Source: Eledone cirrhosa (lineage: Eukaryota > Mollusca > Cephalopoda > Octopoda > Eledonidae). Taken from it: DNA of 64,000 nt. The notes under the pieces are model-generated. The model worked only from the letters and a program-made list of their open reading frames with translations, was not told the DNA's origin and did no database searches. Location: NCBI GenBank assembly GCA_964016885.1, contig OZ024743.1, forward strand, positions 192,950,155-193,014,154, in the 5' to 3' direction. The stretch's first letter is position 1, and every line of letters starts with the position of its first letter. The position numbers were made by a program, and so were the translations under genes. Positions 35,024 to 49,300 of the stretch are shown here, piece by piece.

Positions 35024-38000
35024 CCTCAGTTTCGAAGATGAGAGTTCCAATTGTTTGATTAATGGCACTATATATTCATTGAATTATTGTGTAAGTGGTT
35101 GAGCATTCCACAGGCATTTAACATAATGCTCAAGAAGCAACAGCTTGACATGGTGTGTGGAAAAACTGGGCTTTTGTATTGCAAGTAGAGCCCATCTGAT
35201 GGTCCACCAGTTTCCATCTACTCAATTTCACTCACAAAGATCTGGTAGAACACTTGCGCGAGGTGCCAGACAGATCGGACACAGAACCTTATGCCTGTAC
35301 CACACACAACCTTTGATCATAGGTCTGTTCAATCAGAGCTGGCTTGGAACTAAACAACAACAATACACACATCTACACAGTTCAATCTATTATGCAACAT
35401 CAGTCTACCTACCTCTTTTAGGATAGAAACTACCATAGTGTGGTGCCCAGCCTTTTGCAAAAGGATTGTAGTCTGTATCAAGTTCATCTGGCAGCAGTGC
35501 CACACTGCTACTGCTGCTGCTGCTGCTGCTGTTGGAAACTGTAAGCTGGTCCATATCAGGAGTGGGTGACTTGGGAGGGCTCACATCTGTTGCAGGGGCA
35601 CATAACATTCAATGAACCAGGCAAACCACAGAAAAGCAAGTTACATTACAGAGGAAAAATATAGTGTATATTGAAAATCAAAACCATCATTTTCTTGTTT
35701 CTATCTTCATGGATTGATGGGTCTGCTGTTCAACATAACATCATTCATTTCAATCCTGTGTAATTTTGTTTCTAAGATGTAATTCATCAGTTATATCTTC
35801 TGAGATCTACCTCTACCATATGTACCTACCCACTGTCAGCATATAGCACCCTTTCACCATGGAACTATGCCAACACAACTGTTTGCCCTATATACATCTG
35901 CCGATGTCTTTAATGTTTGGTCAATCCCTCCAACTGCTTGTATTCTATCTTTCATATAAGTTAACGTTACACATCCAATGAATCTTACTGGCTTAATCTC
36001 TATAAGTCTCTTCAGAGCCTCCACATTAAATATCACACTGCTCTGCATGTTTCCTACGGTCTAACTTTCACACAAAGAAACCTTTTGTTGCCAAAAGAAT
36101 AGCTTTCCAATCTCTTTTTTAACTTCATCTACTTACACTATCAATACAACTACAACTATCTCCAGCACTAATTAGATCATCTCGGTAACAGAAATTACCT
36201 ACATCATCTAAATGAGCCAGATGAACTTATTTTTGTAAGACCTCCTACTGTTTACTATTCCAGTATACCAAGTGAATTTAAAGTACTGGTTCTGCCAGAT
36301 ATCTCTGCAACTTTTATCTATTTTTATGTGAAAATAAAATAGATTTAAAAAAATAAGCAAATCAACAAAAAAAATGATTTGGCTACAGAGATTATGGATA
36401 ACATCACAATTCCAAGTTACTCTGACATGTTGACAGTTTTCACTACACTCCAGTCTTTAGAAAAAGCCTATATTCTTAAATCTGTATCTATAACTTTTAT
36501 CACCAAGATTTTGATTCCTGGACAAATACAAATGGTAAAGTGGCCTCATAAGCACAAAAACAGTTTATATTTTGTAATAAATCTCTTTTTAAAATATTGC
36601 ACCTAGGAAAAATAATTAAAATACTGGCAATCTCTATAGAGTCAAGATAAGCTTTTTCTATCATAATGAATTCAATACAGACCCAAAGATCATAAATTCA
36701 CATTTTCTTTTCATTACTCTTTGAATATCTTATTTTATTTTTTTGTATTTTTAAGGTACAATTTTTATAAATGCTATATTGTACCTTTGTACCCTGGAGC
36801 AAGAATCTCAAATATAGGTACTTCATACACCATGTTTCTGTATGAAACCATCTTTATCAATGCTGGTAATAAAGTAATATGGCAAGATGTATATAAGATC
36901 TGACAGTCATAGGTTTTATGATAACAATTATGCTACTACAGCTACCAAGAATGACTATATCTTACATTCAGTTTGTTTTTAAATATGTCCTACTATCACT
37001 ACTGTCTAAACAAATCGATTCATAGCTGCCCAATAACAACTCTAACATTATTAAACTAATTCTCACTGTTTTAGTGTAAAACTAATTCAATTTACAAAGG
37101 GGATTGAAGAGAAATTTAAGTAAAATGGCACAAAAAAATAATTACGACTAGTAACAAACACATTAGTAGCACACCAACATTTCAACATTGGGAGGGGGGG
37201 GGGGGGGGGCAATAAAATACAAAACAAAACAAGAAAAAAATAGTCATTATCTGATTCAGGATATATGACAATGATTTTGTTAAAATTGCTGCGCAAGCAG
37301 TGTAAAAATTGTTTTTCAGGCATGTCCAAGATGCAGGGAAAGAATGACAAAATTATCTACCATATACTCATATTAGTGTTACATAAAGAGATTTTTTTCT
37401 GTAGACATGTGAAAATATAGAATAATATATATTTTATCATCTGACAAAAAAGTCAGTTGGGAACAATAAAGGAACAAGAGTTCATCATCATCATCCTTTT
37501 ATGTTTGCTTTCCATACTGGCATAAGCTGAATGAGCTGTCACAATGTGAGTTGGAGTTACTTCCCTATTACATGGGTTGGAAGAACAGCTCTCACTCAGG
37601 CATTCCATCTTTGACATGGTTTCTATGGCCTGATGCTCTTCCTAACACCAACCATTTTACAAAGAGTATTTGTTGCATTTTATCCTGCCACCAGCACTGG
37701 TGAAGTTATGTCCTCTGCAGTAATAAAGGGTCTTCTCAATTTTATATTGTCTCAATTCATTTGCCAACCACATTTTTATAAATATAATTTTACATCTATT
37801 TTTCTGTTATAACACAGAACAGATGTGTCTGCAAACACAAGCACATGTATGACTTGTTGGGCAGTGTGTTACAATTTTTATACTATGTGGAATTAATTAA
37901 GTTTCTATTTGACTAACTAAATAAACTTATTAGAATAAAATGCTATGTCAAAGACAAAGAGTTCTACCAATGGAATTGCATGAAATCAAAGTATAAGTCC

Positions 38001-40260
38001 CTACTCCCCAGAATAATTTGATGATGAAGTACAATTCAAACTTTACTTACCTAAAGGTGTATTATTTGGAGTAGCAGTGTGAGAAGCCTTTGGTGTAGAC
38101 CGACTGTGCATGTTCAAATTCTCAAAAGACAATAGGTCCTGTCCCAAATGGCAATTACCTCTTGGTGATTCCAAAGTCAACTTAGCCATAGCACCTGCTA
38201 CAACAGAGTTCAATACTTCAACATTGTCTCCTTTTAAGATCACAGCTGCACTCGATAGTACTGACTCCTCTTCCCTCTGTTTGTCAACAGTTGGCACACC
38301 TGCACTATCTACACATGTTGATTGGCTTTTTTCACTCCCAGAAAAATCAGCAAATTCCTGTGAAAAAGCATTTGATAAAAATTCTAAGTATTTGCTTTGA
38401 TTTGACAAAGAGGAAATTTTTTACTATCAATTGAATAAATCCTGTAAGCAATCATACTTATTCCATTAACTCCTGAGAGATGAAATCAAAGTTGAACAGA
38501 AAGACAAAATTAAAATCTCGAACTCTTTTATTACAACTTTAATAATGTGTTAAGACAGTTTCAACAACAAAAATAAGTTTGTTTTTTGTTTTTTTATGAA
38601 TTTATAAAAGACTGAAAAGCTGTCAAACCACTTATATTAGGACCTTAAATTAGATTTTATAAGTAAACAACAATCAAGAAAATATAAAATTTTGTTTTAA
38701 TACATATTTTCCTTTTTTGTCAGATTTATATAACATCACAAATAGTGTTATACAGATTAACTTGGTACATCTATATATACTTGGTACATCTATATATATC
38801 TATATACACAAATAATTATCATGTAAATATAAATATGTATAAACTTTCTAACCTCTTTCAGGAGTGTATAGTTGCTCATTGCAGATGTGTCTGCTGGCTT
38901 TGGAACCACTTCAATGCTGCAACAAACGCGAGGTCCAAATAAAACTGATGAATGGCACAATTTCCAAAAACTTTGGTATTTACCTAGAATAAAGAAAAAG
39001 AAATAGAAAGAACTATATAAGCCAAACAACTTCACTTCTTGAAAATTATTTCTGTTTATAAAACCATTTCAAACAATGACAGAAAGAAACCCCTTTAAAG
39101 TTCAAAATCCAAGTTACAATTCATTGCTTTTGGTCACAGGATATTATTCAAGAAAATATATTGAGTTCTAATTAAGGAACAAGGCCAGTAAATTTGGAAG
39201 AAATCAAAGATGATTATATCAACCCCAGTACTTAAATCAATCCCAGAAGGATGAAAGGCAAATGTGACCTGGAAGGATTTGAACTCAGAATGTAAAAAAC
39301 CCGAACAAATACCAAAATGGTATGTTATCTGATGCTCTACCAATTTTACCATTCCACCATCTTTTATTCAAAGAAGCATATTAACAACATGCCATACATA
39401 AGGAAACCAGTGGTAGTTTGCATCAACAAAAATCAATCCAATAAAGTTTAGAAATTGGAATATGTAAGTGTGATGTGAAGAGAAGGAAACTAATGTTTTA
39501 GATATGGCCTTTCAGAGGAGAATACATTGGAAGGTGAGAAATAAAAGAAAGACAAAAATGTGTGGGTAGGAGATAATCTGGGAAAGGTGACCAGGCAAAA
39601 AGAGATGATGTTAGAGGATTATTAGACAAAGTGAAAAGGAGAGAAAAAAAAGAAAAATTATTTTTTTTTAATCAAAAGGAATGTAAGATACATATATAAC
39701 ACACACACACATACATAGACACAAGACCTGCTCAAAATACACAAGCATGGAAAACAAATGTAAAAAAAATCAACACAATAGTGGAAGTTGGATATTTAAT
39801 ATCTAAATTTGGGTCCCACTATATCAGTTATATAACAAGAGATGGCAATCTATTAATATTGAATCTCCTTAGCATCATTCATCACTCACTATTTTCCATC
39901 CATTTCTATCTTGTCAGCCTAGCCTTTCTCTGTCATTCTGTCTTCCACAAAGTTGTGTGGAAAGAAATAAATAAAAAGAACAGCGACAATGTAGGGAAGA
40001 TGGGACTCTTTATCTTATCAAGAATGAGATGACCTCTCTGATGCTGATGAACAAATGAACAGAGAGCAAAAAAGACACTTTAGTCTTGTTGGCATCCAGC
40101 TGTAGAAGCCATGTCAAGAATAGAACATACAAGCAAGACATTGTCTTCAACCCTCCTAAGAGACAGTAACTATAAATAAGAACTATTTATGCCAGTATGG
40201 AAAAGCAGACAAAAAATGATGATGATGATGATATACATACATGCACACACATACATATCC

Positions 40261-40324
<64 letters not shown>

Positions 40325-43300
40325 TAGCATTAAAGCCCGGCGTTGCTCGGGGTCAGTAAGTTACCAAAGTTAGCTTGCACCACCTATTTTAAGGCAGCAC
40401 TTTTTTGTCTGCCAGACACTGGGTGAATGAATTGCAGACCTGGACTGCCGAAGCAGGAGCTGCACCAGCAGTGACAATTATAGTTTCGCCTATGGATATT
40501 ATCTCTGTGCAAAGAAGTGTTGAAATTTATTGTTTCACAGTTCTTGCGCAACACGCGCGTAGACGATGCCAGCCGAACATTAGAGCTGCGATGAAGTTGT
40601 TCTGCATGGTTGTCTAATGTGTGTTTTCTAAATTTAAGACAGTAGGGAGGGGTGTGATATGGGGGATAGTTAGCTGCTGTTTCTAGCAGGTTTAGTGACC
40701 TCATAGAGGATATTATTGTGTATAGTAAATAAACTGATACTTCTTTCTTCCACGTTCGTTGAGAGATGTTTTAAAAAAGATTTATCGCTATTTTTTTGTT
40801 GTTGAATAAATTTATCTGTTGCTTTTGAATAATTGTTGTTTCGTATGAAATGTAATAAGTACTCTTCGTTGTCATTGAAGTAAATAAATGTTTGACCGTT
40901 CCACACTCAAAAACAAACGTTCTCTCTCTCCATTTCTTTCTCTCTTCTTTCTTCGACGTTCCTAAAGGAAGTTTGTAAGTTTAAGCGTATATAAGAGAAA
41001 GTTGCAGCATGTATGTAGTTTTATCGAATTTTAAGGGGAGTAGAGAGAGGAATCAGATTGTATTAGAGGGGTAAAGCGTCATGTATTTAGTTTTATCGAT
41101 TATTTCCGTAATTGTGGGTGAGTTTGAAATAAATAAATAGTCGTTGATCTAAGTTAGACCATTTACAACATTCTTACAGACTTTGAGTCGAATTGGTTTG
41201 AAATTGTGCAAATGTATAAACATGGAACATGCACACACACACAACCACAATCTGCCTATTATAGATAATGATATACACACACACACATACATCTCTGGAG
41301 AGAAATGAAGCACCCATGATTAGTTGTATATGCAATGTAAGTGTGAGAGAGAGGCAGAACTTGGATGAGTTGAAGGAGAAACTGGGTTTAAGACGAATTT
41401 GAGGTGGTGTGCAGGAGAGAAGACTGCGTTGGTTTGGACTTGTGATATGCATGGACAATGATTGTTGGGTGAAGAAGTGCTAGGAAATGCCAGTGGAAGG
41501 AAGTCGCGGTAGAGGTAAAGACCTAGACAGAGGTTGTGAGATCTGACCGCAAATCACTCAAGACTCACAGAGGTGATGACAAAGGATCACAACGTCTGGA
41601 GAGATGCCATGCTGAGAGGGGACCCGTCCAACCCATGCAAGCGTAAAAACGATGATGATGATGATGATCATCATCATGATATGGGGAAAAGAAACCAATT
41701 AAATAAGGTATTCAACAAATTAGTAAAGAATAAGCATATTTAAAGTATATAGAAATGATTTCTACAGACTAGAACTGTTTCATTCATATGAAATCATCAG
41801 GAATGTCCTGATGATTTCATACAAATGAAACAGTTCTATTCCTGTAGAAGTCATTTCTATATAAAATACACACAAACCATCTAATGGGAAACTCATGAGA
41901 AAGATCATATCTAGCATATTCGATGCAACAGATCTGGCAGATATAAACCAAAGCTATCCGACAATAACTAACAAAAATTTATTACAATGTTCTGGAGATT
42001 AAAAAAATCTATAAAATAAAAATTATACTGACCAGGTACATCCGGGGCAGTTAAACATACAGTAACATCACCTTTTTCACCTGGTTGCAAAAAAGGAACA
42101 GTTACCTCAGTGGCAAGAGGGCAAATATTACCAGATTTTAGTCGCATCTATTTCAAAACAATACAGAAATAATATATTCACATGTTTGATGAAAAACAAA
42201 ATATGTAAAAAAAATTTTTTTATTGGACAAACAAGGAAAGTTACCAATTTGTAAAGAAGTATAATGACTATCAGGTTATGGCACTGTACTACAGATTACA
42301 TAGTTATATGTTCAAATCGTATGACTGTCAATGTGTTGTACATCTGAGCAAGACAACTATTAACTTGCTATTGACAGCATAAATGAATGGTTAGCAACAA
42401 GTATCCAGCTGTAAAAATAGATGCTCAAAACAAACTATCACATTCAAATTAAAAATAAAAAAAAGGTGGGGGATGTCCCGCCAAAATAATTTCTTCATTA
42501 TAAACCTATATAAATGAACTTCCATCGGTTCTGATATTGAATATAAATCAGTGTTCCAGTTGTCAAGAAAAAAGCCTACTTGTCAAATAAATGTGTATGT
42601 GGCTGAATATTCCACTGATGTGTATCCTTAATGTAATTCTTGGGGACATTCAGCATGATACAATGTGAAAAGGCTGGGCTTTTGGATTACGCACATGGCC
42701 CTTCTGACTAGCTTCTACACAGTTTCTGCCTACCCAATTTCACTCATAAGGCTTTGGTCAACCCAAGGTTATGATAAAAAACACTTGCCTAAGATGCAAT
42801 GCAGTGGTACCAAATTCAGAGCCCTACGATAGTGAAGCAAATTTCTTAACCATTCGGCTGTTGTATTATGTTATTTATAGGAAGAAAAAAAAAGCCTGTT
42901 ATAAATGAAAAAACTGAATACTAACAATTGTTTTTTCACTCCAAGCAAATTTTCCAGTGTTCTTCATCCTCCAGGTTTTAGACAGCCTAGCAAGAGGATA
43001 AACTTTTGTTCCATCAGGAATAGTAACATCACACACAAAGGTAGCACTAGAAAGAGAAAGAGAGAAGAAAGAAAAACATGAAAATAAAAATTGATAGCAA
43101 GTGTACATGAACGACAAAGCATCAATGAACTGAGGAAGAGAAACTGGGCATGAGAGGAATCAGATGCGATGAGCAAGAGAGGAGACTGTGGTGATATGGA
43201 CATGTGATGCATATGGAGAGTGACAGCTGCATAAAAAAGTCTAGTAGCTGAGCATGACAGCTTGTCTGACCCAAACGGACAATGGGGAAGCAGATGTCTA

Positions 43301-46300
43301 ATGACTATGTTGATGTTCTCCCCTTGGTATACCTTTCCTGTCCAACCCATGCAAGCACACATGGAAAACCAAACACACTCCACACCTGCTCTCCCAGCGC
43401 TGGTTCCACATTAAAAACATTCAGTTAACCTTTAACATAGCCATACTGGTGCCACAACAGAAAGCACCCAGTACATTCACCAAGATGGGCATGCTGGTAT
43501 CACAAAAAAAAACCCACCCAATCAACCCTGTAAAATGGTAGTAGTCATGCAATGAGATAATCTCCCAGTACACTGTCATGTGGTTGGCATTAGAAAGGGC
43601 ATCCAGCCATAGTAAACCATGTCCAAAATAGATCTATGAACAGGAAATGCTCACTTGAGCTGGCTAGCTACATAACTTATCTAACCCATGCCAGCATGGA
43701 AGATGGATGTTAAATGGTGATAATTATGATGATCATTTCAGTATTTTTTATATGCAATGTATTTCATTCAGATTATTGAGTTGAGTTAATGTATAAAAAG
43801 GAAGGCTAACTCCATAAATCAAATATGTCAATTTTCTGGTAAAAAAAAAAAAAAAAAAAAATTAAATGATTATTTACTATTTTCTTGCTTCAATTGAAAA
43901 AAAACCCAAAGATCCCCTGACTGCATGAACTGTAGTTCAAATAACACCTAATTTTATAACCTAAAAAAAGGGTCAGCAATATGAGCCAGTCACTTTATTA
44001 GAAATCTCTAATTGCATCCGACTGTCTTATAATGTAAGGACACATTGAAAAATATAGATCCTAAATAAGCTACATATATTAAAAAAAAGGATGGGTATGA
44101 CTGGAATACTTTTAATAAGTCTGCTTGACCAGTGTTAACCTGGTTCTAAACAACCCTAAAAAAAAGACTGTCAGAAGTGAAAAAACCAGTATCAAGTATT
44201 AAATAAAACTACAATGATGCTTCATCCAACCCAAAGCTTTATCTGGTAGGTATAAATTGTGGCTTTTGTTGTTCTAAATTTGTCAGTTAATGTAGCACTC
44301 CGATAGGATGCTAGACTAGATACTTCCAGATACCTCACTTCATAACTTCACAGCTATACATGCAAATTTTGGCAGCCTATGATCCAAGATGCTTTTTTTG
44401 CTTTCATATACTCAATGTGTTCTTCATACTTTTAAGATCGTGGGGACATGATTTGAGGGAGTTTGGTTATTTCTAGCAGTTCAACCACAAATAACATGAG
44501 AGACAGTGTTTATACCCCTTTTGTTAAAAATAAATAGAAAATTCTTCACCTGTGCCAAAGATGTCAACTTCCTTGGTATTGGTGATCTACATGATAATGC
44601 ACCCAGTATAAAATGGTTAGTGATAGGAAGGGAATCCAGCCACAGAAAACCTGCCAAACAAATGGAAGAAGTCTCTAGCTGTGTCAAATACATGACAACC
44701 TCCCTAGTGCTGGTGTCATGATAAAATACACTTGGTCATATGTGGGATCATATCTAAGCAAGTCACAGGGCACTGACCCATCAGAACACTTGGTAGGGTG
44801 CAGGAACGTGAGTTGCAGGCTCATGATTCACCATAGGGTTATTAGCTGCATTTTGCATACCAACCTCATTTGATGACCCGTTCAAACCTTGCTAGCAGGG
44901 AAAGTAGATGTTAAACCACAAGGAAAAGTGTTCAGTATCATTATGCAATTCACCAAGAAAGAACTACACTTTGATGTCTAGTTTTTAGTAAGTTTTAGTT
45001 GGATAAATTTCCTTTAACCCTTTAGCATTCACATTAATTTGTCAAATGTCATGTTTATCTATTCACATTATTTTCAGTTAATTGTACTCAAAAGGGTTAT
45101 CAATTTTATTTGTTTGTAATTTTCTTAATTTTCTATGTGCAGACTTGAAATTTTGTCAGTAGATGTTTAAATATCAATAATTTACAATTATATAATTTTA
45201 CCTGATTTTTTGGTTAAATTTGACTTTTATAGGCAGGTGAAATTAATTAACAGGGGCATTTGAAGTATCAACCAGGTGCAAATACTGGTTTAATTTTAAA
45301 TACGTTGTTTTCGGCATAATACTTGATATATAAGGGTCACTAAACCTTATATCAGTGCTCCAGTAATTCTACAGTCTTGAAAATTGTTCTATACTAAACA
45401 TAATATTTACGTCAAAAGAATGCTTACATTTCCACAGCATCTATTGGTCGCCATAACAGATCAGGTTTTCCTCGATTTGAAATCTGTTGTTGGGTATATC
45501 GATTAATCTCTTCTGCCACAACTTCGAAGAAAGTTTGTGGTAAAAACAAAAGGAAATAATCCAGTGCTTTAGCATCGGGAGCTAATGTGTGTTGTGGACC
45601 AGTATTTTGAATAAAATCAGGAACATATATTGGTGTGGTATTTTTCGACCACGTTGCTGTACTATTTTCAATTGCGTTCTGGAGATCTCCTTCATTTTCA
45701 CTTTCAAAACAACAATTATCGTTATTTCAGAAATATACATGTCTGATTCATTTGAAGATAAATCACTAATATTATCTTTTGTTTCTTGTTCATTTTGAAT
45801 GTCGTCGTGTGTAAAACCTTCAAAGTCGGAATCGTTACTTTCATGTTGATACACACAAAAAATCTGTTCTACTTTCAACGTTAAAAAAACACGTGTTGTT
45901 TCAAGTTGTTTCACTATGTTAAGTGTTAATTTCCGCTGTAAGGTACTAATCTCACAGTAATCTCTAATCGATGAGACTTTGACGACGGTATTGTTTATTT
46001 TTAGAACAATATTTTAGTGTGGGTGTTATCGGCCGGTTTCAGCCGGATTGAACAAATAAAGGGGAAATAATTTCGGCCGGTTTGTGGCGGTTTGAACACT
46101 AAAGGGTTAACATAGTAAGTCACTTGATATGTTAGAAATAACAACCAAATTTTCCTCAAATCATATCCTACCATCTTGAAATGTGAAAAATATATTGGAT
46201 AATGTCGTCATACACACATTAAGTGAGAGAAGATAGTCATGGCTAGAATATCAGATACAGTTACCTAGGGCTAAACAACATATCTATGAAGCAAATCTTG

Positions 46301-49300
46301 CCATAATTTTTCAAGTTGATAGATCCTCTATAGCATGTGTTGGGAATTAGATTTTGATATAAGAATGCCTGGGAATAAATAAAGTATAGAATTGCACAGA
46401 ATACTTACCCTAATGAATTCCTTAACTCCATTCGTTCCTTTTTCATAGGACAACACTGTTTATAAGCTCGCTTCAGTTTCTCATCATATTTCATCTGCCA
46501 TTCCATAAGTTTTTCTTCTTTCTTCTTCTTGTTAAGCATCTTGGCCATTTTTACTTGAATTCTAGTCAAACACAAAGAATACAGTTCAAATTAATTTAGG
46601 TAAGCATCATTCCTCTATAGATACAGTTAACCACTAATTACTGTTTATTATTTTACTCCAAGCCATAACAGAGGAGTTTAAGACTGACTGCCCATGGGAA
46701 CTCCTATATGCTGATGATCTAGTACTCATAGCCAAATCCATGGCATAATTAAAGAAAAAATTCTTGACAACAAAACCCAGAATCAAAAAGCTCCCTAGAA
46801 GTAGCTGACATCATCCTGGAGTACCAAATTAGCAGTGAAGGTTGGTTTTCTAAAAAACCGTAGCCAGAGTGAGGATTGGTTAGAAAAAGTTCAGGGAGCT
46901 ACCACCACTACTGGCTACAAAGGGATTGTTTCTCAAAATGAAAGATAGATTGTACAATGCTTATGTGCAAAAAGCAATGGGCTTTGTGTGCAGAGAACTT
47001 ATGAAGATTGGAAATGAGACAAGCATGTTCTGATGGATGTGTAAGAGTCATATATGCGAATGAGAATGATGAAGCATTAATGCACTGAGAGAAAAACTGG
47101 GCATAAGAAGGATTGGATGCAGTGTACAGGAGAGAAGGCTGCGTTGGTATGGACATGTCATGCACACAGAGGATGATAGCTGCATAAAGAAAAGCAGAAT
47201 GCTCAAAGTCAAAGGAGCCAATGCAAGGGGAAGACCTAAAAAAAAAACTTGAGATGATGAGGTAAAGGCTGACCTCACACAGTTGAACCTAACAAAGAAG
47301 ACCCAGGATCAAATTGATCAGTGACAAGCCACACTGGAGAAGTCTCCCCTTCCCATATGAGAGGGATGAAACGAGCACAGGAAGGATGGATGCCAACTGA
47401 CATTATGCTCCCGACTTTCTCCTCCAACTCACTTTTCTCAACATTAAACCCAAAGAAACAGAGGTAGAACAACGCTTAGGTCCTCACCTACCAGTATACT
47501 CCCAATTTCCTCTTCTTGAATTTCAGTCACATATTTCATTCCACCCACTTTTCCTCATTCAACCCATACCAGCGTGAAAAGCTAAGACAAACCTTCTCTG
47601 ATTGACCTTCCCCACACAACCACTGTCCCCAGCTTCACATTCACCTTTCCCATCCAACCAAGGCCAAAGAGAAAACCAGCCACATCCCACAATATCTCAG
47701 AGACCCATCCACTTGCTTCAAGGTACTTCCTTTTCCATGGTGGAATGTCTTCTCTCTTCATCAACCCTTTCTCAGCAAATAGTATATAGCTTGCACCCTT
47801 CTCATTTATACAGCTCCCACTCCCATCAATTCTTCTCCTTCCTGATCAAGAACACACTGAGCACCCGAATGTTGTAATGAGGTAGTATTGGTGCCACAAT
47901 AAAATACACTAAGCCTACTCTGTATAGCAGTGGTTTGGGGTGCCATTATAAAAAAGAACCAGTCCACATAGTTAGGTGGTAATGCTGGTGCCACGATAAA
48001 ATGATCCTAAAACACACTGAAGTGATTGGTGTTAGGAAGGACATCTAGCTGTAGAAACCAAGCCAAAAGCAAACATGGTGTAATGACCTGATCAATCTGG
48101 CCTCTGTGTCACAGCCAGTCTAACTCATGTAAGCATAGAAAATAAATGTTAAACAGTGTTGATGATTAAAGACAGATGAGACATTACTAGTTAACATCAA
48201 TAAGACCATTATTTGCTTTAGTTCTCTATATTTAAAGTATAGTGTGGACATTATTATAGGGATTCTTTGCCAGACAGTTAAGCTTATACCATTTTGGTAA
48301 TGAGAAATTAATCTAATTTCATTCAAGTCTATCTCCTCATTGACAGAGCTATAAGACGATTGACAGGTGTGGGGAGGTGCATTTGGGAAGTAGAGGAGAA
48401 ATCTGCAATGAAACCAAAGTAAGAGATAAAACAAAAAACAAAATGATTAATAGGACAAAATCAAAAACATGACAAGAATGAAATGGAATTAAAACAGTCA
48501 CCAGGTCATTGACTAGTAAGGTTTGGCCATCTAGATTATTATATTATAGATAAAGGTTATATGTATGTAGGCAGGGTTGTCTAGTTTATTCCAGTGTACC
48601 CTTATGATTATTTCTCATGGCTCTGGTAGTTTGTTAATATAGCTCTATCTCCCATTACCCAGCCTTTATGTCTGTATGTGTTTTTAGTTCAATTGATTTC
48701 AACTGTCATTTTCTTTTGGAGAGAATAAAATAAAGGATTATATTGGTATCAGAATTTTATGTCTGTTATTGAGTAAGGATGCTGTGTAGTGGAGTGGTTC
48801 TGTGTTTGGTTAGTGACTTGGATTGGTGTTGCAAGTGTACTGTATGCCACTGGTTGGTTACATAAGTTGTTGGCTACTCCTGAATGCCATACATGTTGGT
48901 ATTAAGTTAGGTGGTTGGTGTATTAGTGCTGTGTATTGAGGTGGTTCTGTTTGGTGAGGGTTATTGAATTTGTATTGTGGACATCTGGTGTATGCCTTTA
49001 GTTGTGTGTGTATACTTTCTTTCGCTATTGCTGAAGGGTGTAATTATTGGTGTCTAGTTATGTGGTATTTGTCTTTATATGTGCATGTTAGTCAATAGAA
49101 AATCTTTTGGCACTAATGTTGGTTTAATTGTATAGTTTGTCGGTGTTTGTATTCTTTCCTGTGTGTAGCTTTCACTCAGGTGTCATTCATACCTTGTGTT
49201 GGTGTGTGTATTGTAACCAGGATGTGTTATAGGTTTTGGGCATCTAAAGGTTCATTGTGTGTGTATGCATAATAGTAACAAATGATCTTACCCTCTGGGG

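Noticed and set aside
36379..36903. Two small plus-strand ORFs (75 and 60 codons)
   Set aside because: No domain, no homology I recognise, no splice context; consistent with chance ORFs in AT-rich intron sequence.
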